This document shows, in pieces, positions 49,266-51,749 of a stretch of DNA of 51,749 nt. The stretch covers positions 1-51,749 of the forward strand of contig JAFUAY010000016.1 of NCBI GenBank assembly GCA_017460515.1. The letters are read 5' to 3'. Source of the stretch: Prevotella sp. (GTDB taxonomy: Bacteria > Bacteroidota > Bacteroidia > Bacteroidales > Bacteroidaceae). How positions within the stretch are numbered: the first letter of the stretch is position 1; each line of letters starts with the position of its first letter. The position numbers and the translations under genes are program-made. The notes beneath the pieces were generated by a model. It was not told the origin of the DNA, did no database searches, and worked only from the letters and a program-made list of their open reading frames with translations.

Positions 49266-49973
49266 TTACATTGTCTGGAGTTTTACGCCTAACGACAGAC
49301 CGATGATGTCTTTCAGCGGAATGCTGCTGTCCTGGAATTTGGCACGGATATAGAGGTCGCAGGAACTGACTTCGTAGAACAGACTGATGCTCTTGGCATA
49401 CTTTCGGCGGTTGCGGGGGATCTCCCATGTGATGCGTTGGCCGAAGGCTACATTCAGGCGGAACTTGGTGGACATGAATTCGTAATATTTGGCGGGATAA
49501 CGGCCTGGCTGCGACTTCCAGAACTCGTGACCATAGACGGTGTTCACATAGATGCTGGCAGTGAGCGGGTTCAGCGTCCAGCCTCGCTTTAGGAAATCAT
49601 CCGATTCGTTCTGTGGCGCTGACAGCAGAAGATTCCAGGGAATGTAGTTTTCCTTTAGTGTCATCGTCAGTTTGCCGCGCGTGCTCTGACGCTTAGGAAT
49701 GTAGCCGAAGAGCAGATGCGTCTCCCAGTGCCCGTGGCCATAGCCCCAACCAGTACCCACTGACAAAACACCCATGTTGCCGGCATTCTGAATGACAAAC
49801 TGATTAGGAATGAGCGAGGCCCAACGGTTTTGAAGCCGCTCGACGCGATGGCGATACACCTCGCTGTCCTGATGTTCTGCCTCCCGCTTCACACCGATGC
49901 TGTCCTGCGCCAAAACGGCTGCTGCCATATTGAAGGATAGCACGATACTAATAACGAATCTGCTCCATCTCAT
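49266..49973 (-). CDS. hypothetical exported barrel-like protein
   Basis: A signal peptide (to VLAQ, about residue 23) is followed by amphipathic beta strands (GNMGVLSVGTGWGYGHGHWETHLLFGYIP, FRLNVAFGQRITWEI, SISLFYEVSSCDLYIRAKF), which suggests a small outer-membrane beta barrel. The family is not recognised. The gene starts inside the end of the upstream phosphoesterase gene (26-nt overlap), so the two are translated together. Confidence 0.8.
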   Translation of the reverse strand: MRWSRFVISIVLSFNMAAAVLAQDSIGVKREAEHQDSEVYRHRVERLQNRWASLIPNQFVIQNAGNMGVLSVGTGWGYGHGHWETHLLFGYIPKRQSTRGKLTMTLKENYIPWNLLLSAPQNESDDFLKRGWTLNPLTASIYVNTVYGHEFWKSQPGRYPAKYYEFMSTKFRLNVAFGQRITWEIPRNRRKYAKSISLFYEVSSCDLYIRAKFQDSSIPLKDIIGLSLGVKLQTM

Positions 49974-50763
49974 AGCCGTCAGGGGTTATTGTCATGATAC
50001 GATAGTTGCGATGCTGGGCACAGTCAATGCCATAGAAGAGAAGTCCGTCGCCATAGATTTCATCTACTTTGTCGCTGTGGTTATGCCCGTACACGCAGCA
50101 CATCAAGCCAGGAAAGAAGTCGAGGTAGCGCCGGAAGGCCTTGCACACATTATTATTAAACTGGTCGCTGTAGGGCGGGGCATGCATCACGATGACAGTG
50201 CGGTCGAAACGGGCAGAGTCTTTGGTAAACTCCTCCTCCATGAAGTCGAAGTTAGGCACGGCAGCCATATAGTCATACTCCGTAGCGTTGGTGTTCAGGC
50301 AGACGAACTTCACCCGTGCCGCTATGAAACTGAAGTCCATAGCGCCGTACATGACGTTATATGCTTGGTCGCCGGTGCCCAAAAAGTCGTGGTTTCCGAC
50401 AAGTGCCACAAACGGATAGCGCAAACCGCCGAGGATGTCGCGGCTCCACTCATACTCCTTGGTTGTACCCGTATCTGTCAGGTCGCCACAGTGGATGACG
50501 AAATCTATGTCTGCTCTGTGGTTGATGTCGGCCACCTCGTCACGTGCGTCAGACATCCACAGGTGGGTATCGCTTATAAAAGCTATGCGCAGCGTGTCCC
50601 TATCGGCAAAGCGGCGCTCAATCTCAGCCATCTGCCTGTTGTTTATGCCTGTCTCGCCCTTGAAATTCACGTCGTAGGGGTGGGTGTCAAACATGTCTGA
50701 GCATGCCGACAATGTGACCGCCAACAAGATGCAAAGCCATAGACAATTCTTCCGCCACTTCAT
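49948..50763 (-). CDS. lipoprotein metallophosphoesterase
   Basis: Lipobox LSACS puts the lipidated Cys at residue 21. The calcineurin-like motifs are ISDTHLW, HCGDLTDTG, VGNHDFLG, VMHAPPYSD and YGHNHSDK, all intact. The 271-residue product should be an envelope phosphodiesterase or phosphatase of unknown substrate. Its ATG overlaps the stop of the AraC regulator gene by 4 nt. Confidence 0.92.
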   Translation of the reverse strand: MKWRKNCLWLCILLAVTLSACSDMFDTHPYDVNFKGETGINNRQMAEIERRFADRDTLRIAFISDTHLWMSDARDEVADINHRADIDFVIHCGDLTDTGTTKEYEWSRDILGGLRYPFVALVGNHDFLGTGDQAYNVMYGAMDFSFIAARVKFVCLNTNATEYDYMAAVPNFDFMEEEFTKDSARFDRTVIVMHAPPYSDQFNNNVCKAFRRYLDFFPGLMCCVYGHNHSDKVDEIYGDGLLFYGIDCAQHRNYRIMTITPDGYEMEQIRY

Positions 50764-51689
50764 TTATTTCGTCCGCTTATGTCCTGTTGATCCTTCCTGT
50801 ATTCATTGGGTGACATGCCCAAATGTTCTCGGACGTATTTACCGAAGAACGAAGCATTGGGGAATCCCAGTTCGATGCCTATTTGTGAGGCCGTCAGTTC
50901 GGTATTCTTCAGATAGTGGGTGATGTCCTCAATGACATATTCCGAGATCCATTCCGTTGGCGACTTCCCACTGACCGTTCGGCACACCGTGGAAAGGTAT
51001 TTAGGCGTGATGCAGAGTTCCTCGGCATACTCACTGACGCTAAGTTTCTTGATGCGTCGGCAGGCAACATTTTTCAGGAACTGATGGAAGAGTGTCTCCA
51101 TGCGCGAATGGCCTTTCTGTGGCAACTCATCCTCCGCTTTCTGATTATTGCTCATCAACTGATGACACAATTCCAGCAATGCCACACGCAGCAGGCTGAC
51201 CAATATCTCACGTTTGAAGGGATTGTCCTCGTTGAGCCATTGGTAGCGCAGTTCGTTAAAGAGCCCGAAACGGTCTGCAGGAATGTCGATGATGTTGTAG
51301 TGCTGTTTATAGAGCATATTGTTCCATATCAGCATCTGCGACTGCAGGATACTGCGTAGCAGTCGGTCACTGAGACACATTACCTTGCACTCGAAATCAG
51401 GACTCATCATGATGTTTGAGAGAACGACATGTGAGGTACACACAAATATCTGCTGCGCGTTGACCGTAGTGGATTGCCCGGACACTTCCAACAGCATCCG
51501 ACCAGTAATGCATGCCGCCACCACGTTAAAGTCTATTTTCCCACTTCCTAATTGGGGAATCTCCCGAAGGTTGTCAACAATAACTAGTTCGTCATCATTG
51601 TACCTAATCAGTTCCTCGTTGACAGACATCGCCGTGACATCCATCAGTTTCACGTTCTGTATGACTTGTTCCTTTCGCTGATAGTCCAT
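50760..51689 (-). CDS. AraC-family transcriptional regulator
   Basis: The C-terminal 100 residues have two helix-turn-helix units: VSEYAEELCITPKYLSTVCRTVSG and ASQIGIELGFPNASFFGKYVREHLGMSPNEYR. The N-terminal 180 residues form a cupin-like sensor region. It leads a regulator-phosphoesterase-barrel operon and probably controls it. TACCTTTG at 51709-51716 is its likely -7 box. Confidence 0.93.
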   Translation of the reverse strand: MDYQRKEQVIQNVKLMDVTAMSVNEELIRYNDDELVIVDNLREIPQLGSGKIDFNVVAACITGRMLLEVSGQSTTVNAQQIFVCTSHVVLSNIMMSPDFECKVMCLSDRLLRSILQSQMLIWNNMLYKQHYNIIDIPADRFGLFNELRYQWLNEDNPFKREILVSLLRVALLELCHQLMSNNQKAEDELPQKGHSRMETLFHQFLKNVACRRIKKLSVSEYAEELCITPKYLSTVCRTVSGKSPTEWISEYVIEDITHYLKNTELTASQIGIELGFPNASFFGKYVREHLGMSPNEYRKDQQDISGRNK

Positions 51690-51708
51690 ATTTGTGCATT
51701 TGATGTGG

Positions 51709-51716
51709 CAAAGGTA
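51709..51716 (-). promoter_or_regulatory. -7 element of the AraC gene
   Basis: Minus-strand TACCTTTG about 20 nt before the start codon. The upstream box is T-rich but imperfect. Confidence 0.6.
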
Positions 51717-51749
51717 GTTTATTTATTTGAAAAAACCACCATATTGGAT

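Overview
This window looks like a chromosomal segment of a Prevotella-type bacterium (Bacteroidales, Prevotellaceae). The signs are promoters of the Bacteroidetes form (TTTG, about 19 nt, TAnnTTTG), almost no Shine-Dalgarno sequences, secreted proteins that end in a KGxxIxxGKKxxxK tail typical of type IX-like secretion, a BspA-type leucine-rich repeat protein, and families such as DUF4251, DUF5606, DUF1573 and an MeaB/IspH pair. No rRNA, tRNA or CRISPR array was recognised.

Layout. 1-3.6 kb is accessory: the tail of a secreted protein, a small acidic peptide gene, a two-gene unit of unknown role, and a leftward hicA-hicB-fic-lipoprotein unit with its own promoter and a direct-repeat operator. 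3.4-6.0 kb holds a second secreted-protein/small-peptide pair behind a long structured leader. 6.1-17.2 kb is one long leftward operon: alpha-2-macroglobulin, DUF1573 protein, MeaB GTPase, IspH, subtilisin-like protease. 17.3-22.4 kb carries DNA-maintenance genes: a UvrD-type helicase with a DnaQ-type exonuclease nested in it, an Rpn/PD-(D/E)XK protein and RmuC. 22.4-26.1 kb is a second accessory island: tandem palindromic repeats, a heavily structured RNA with promoter and terminator-like end, an EcoRI-type adenine methyltransferase translationally coupled to a DUF262-HNH nuclease, two tiny membrane proteins and several short repeats. 26.1-34 kb returns to housekeeping: M6 protease, then leftward nusB-yajC-ybbR-coaE-DUF5606-lacI, and rightward rplY-pth-S4 protein. 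33.9-35.2 kb is a queuosine unit (candidate preQ1 riboswitch, yhhQ-type transporter, queF). 35.2-46.6 kb mixes secreted and surface proteins (gluzincin-like secreted protein, histidine phosphatase, repeat lipoprotein) with carboxynorspermidine dehydrogenase, a lone ABC ATPase, cmk and an inositol-phosphatase family gene. 46.7-49.3 kb holds a REP-associated (RAYT) transposase-like gene with an extra C-terminal domain, a third small-peptide gene and a 5'-truncated leucine-rich repeat pseudogene. The window ends with a barrel-like protein, a lipoprotein phosphoesterase and an AraC regulator in one overlapping operon.

Three patterns cut across the genes. First, three copies of a secreted protein followed by a very small peptide gene with a conserved start (MKK) and an acidic, Trp-containing end. 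Second, several families of short word-like repeats, some of which have invaded coding sequences in frame; one 80-bp copy occurs twice in the same protease gene in different reading frames. Third, an RM-like pair behind a structured RNA whose two halves can fold in mutually exclusive ways; this is the best candidate for an undescribed system here.
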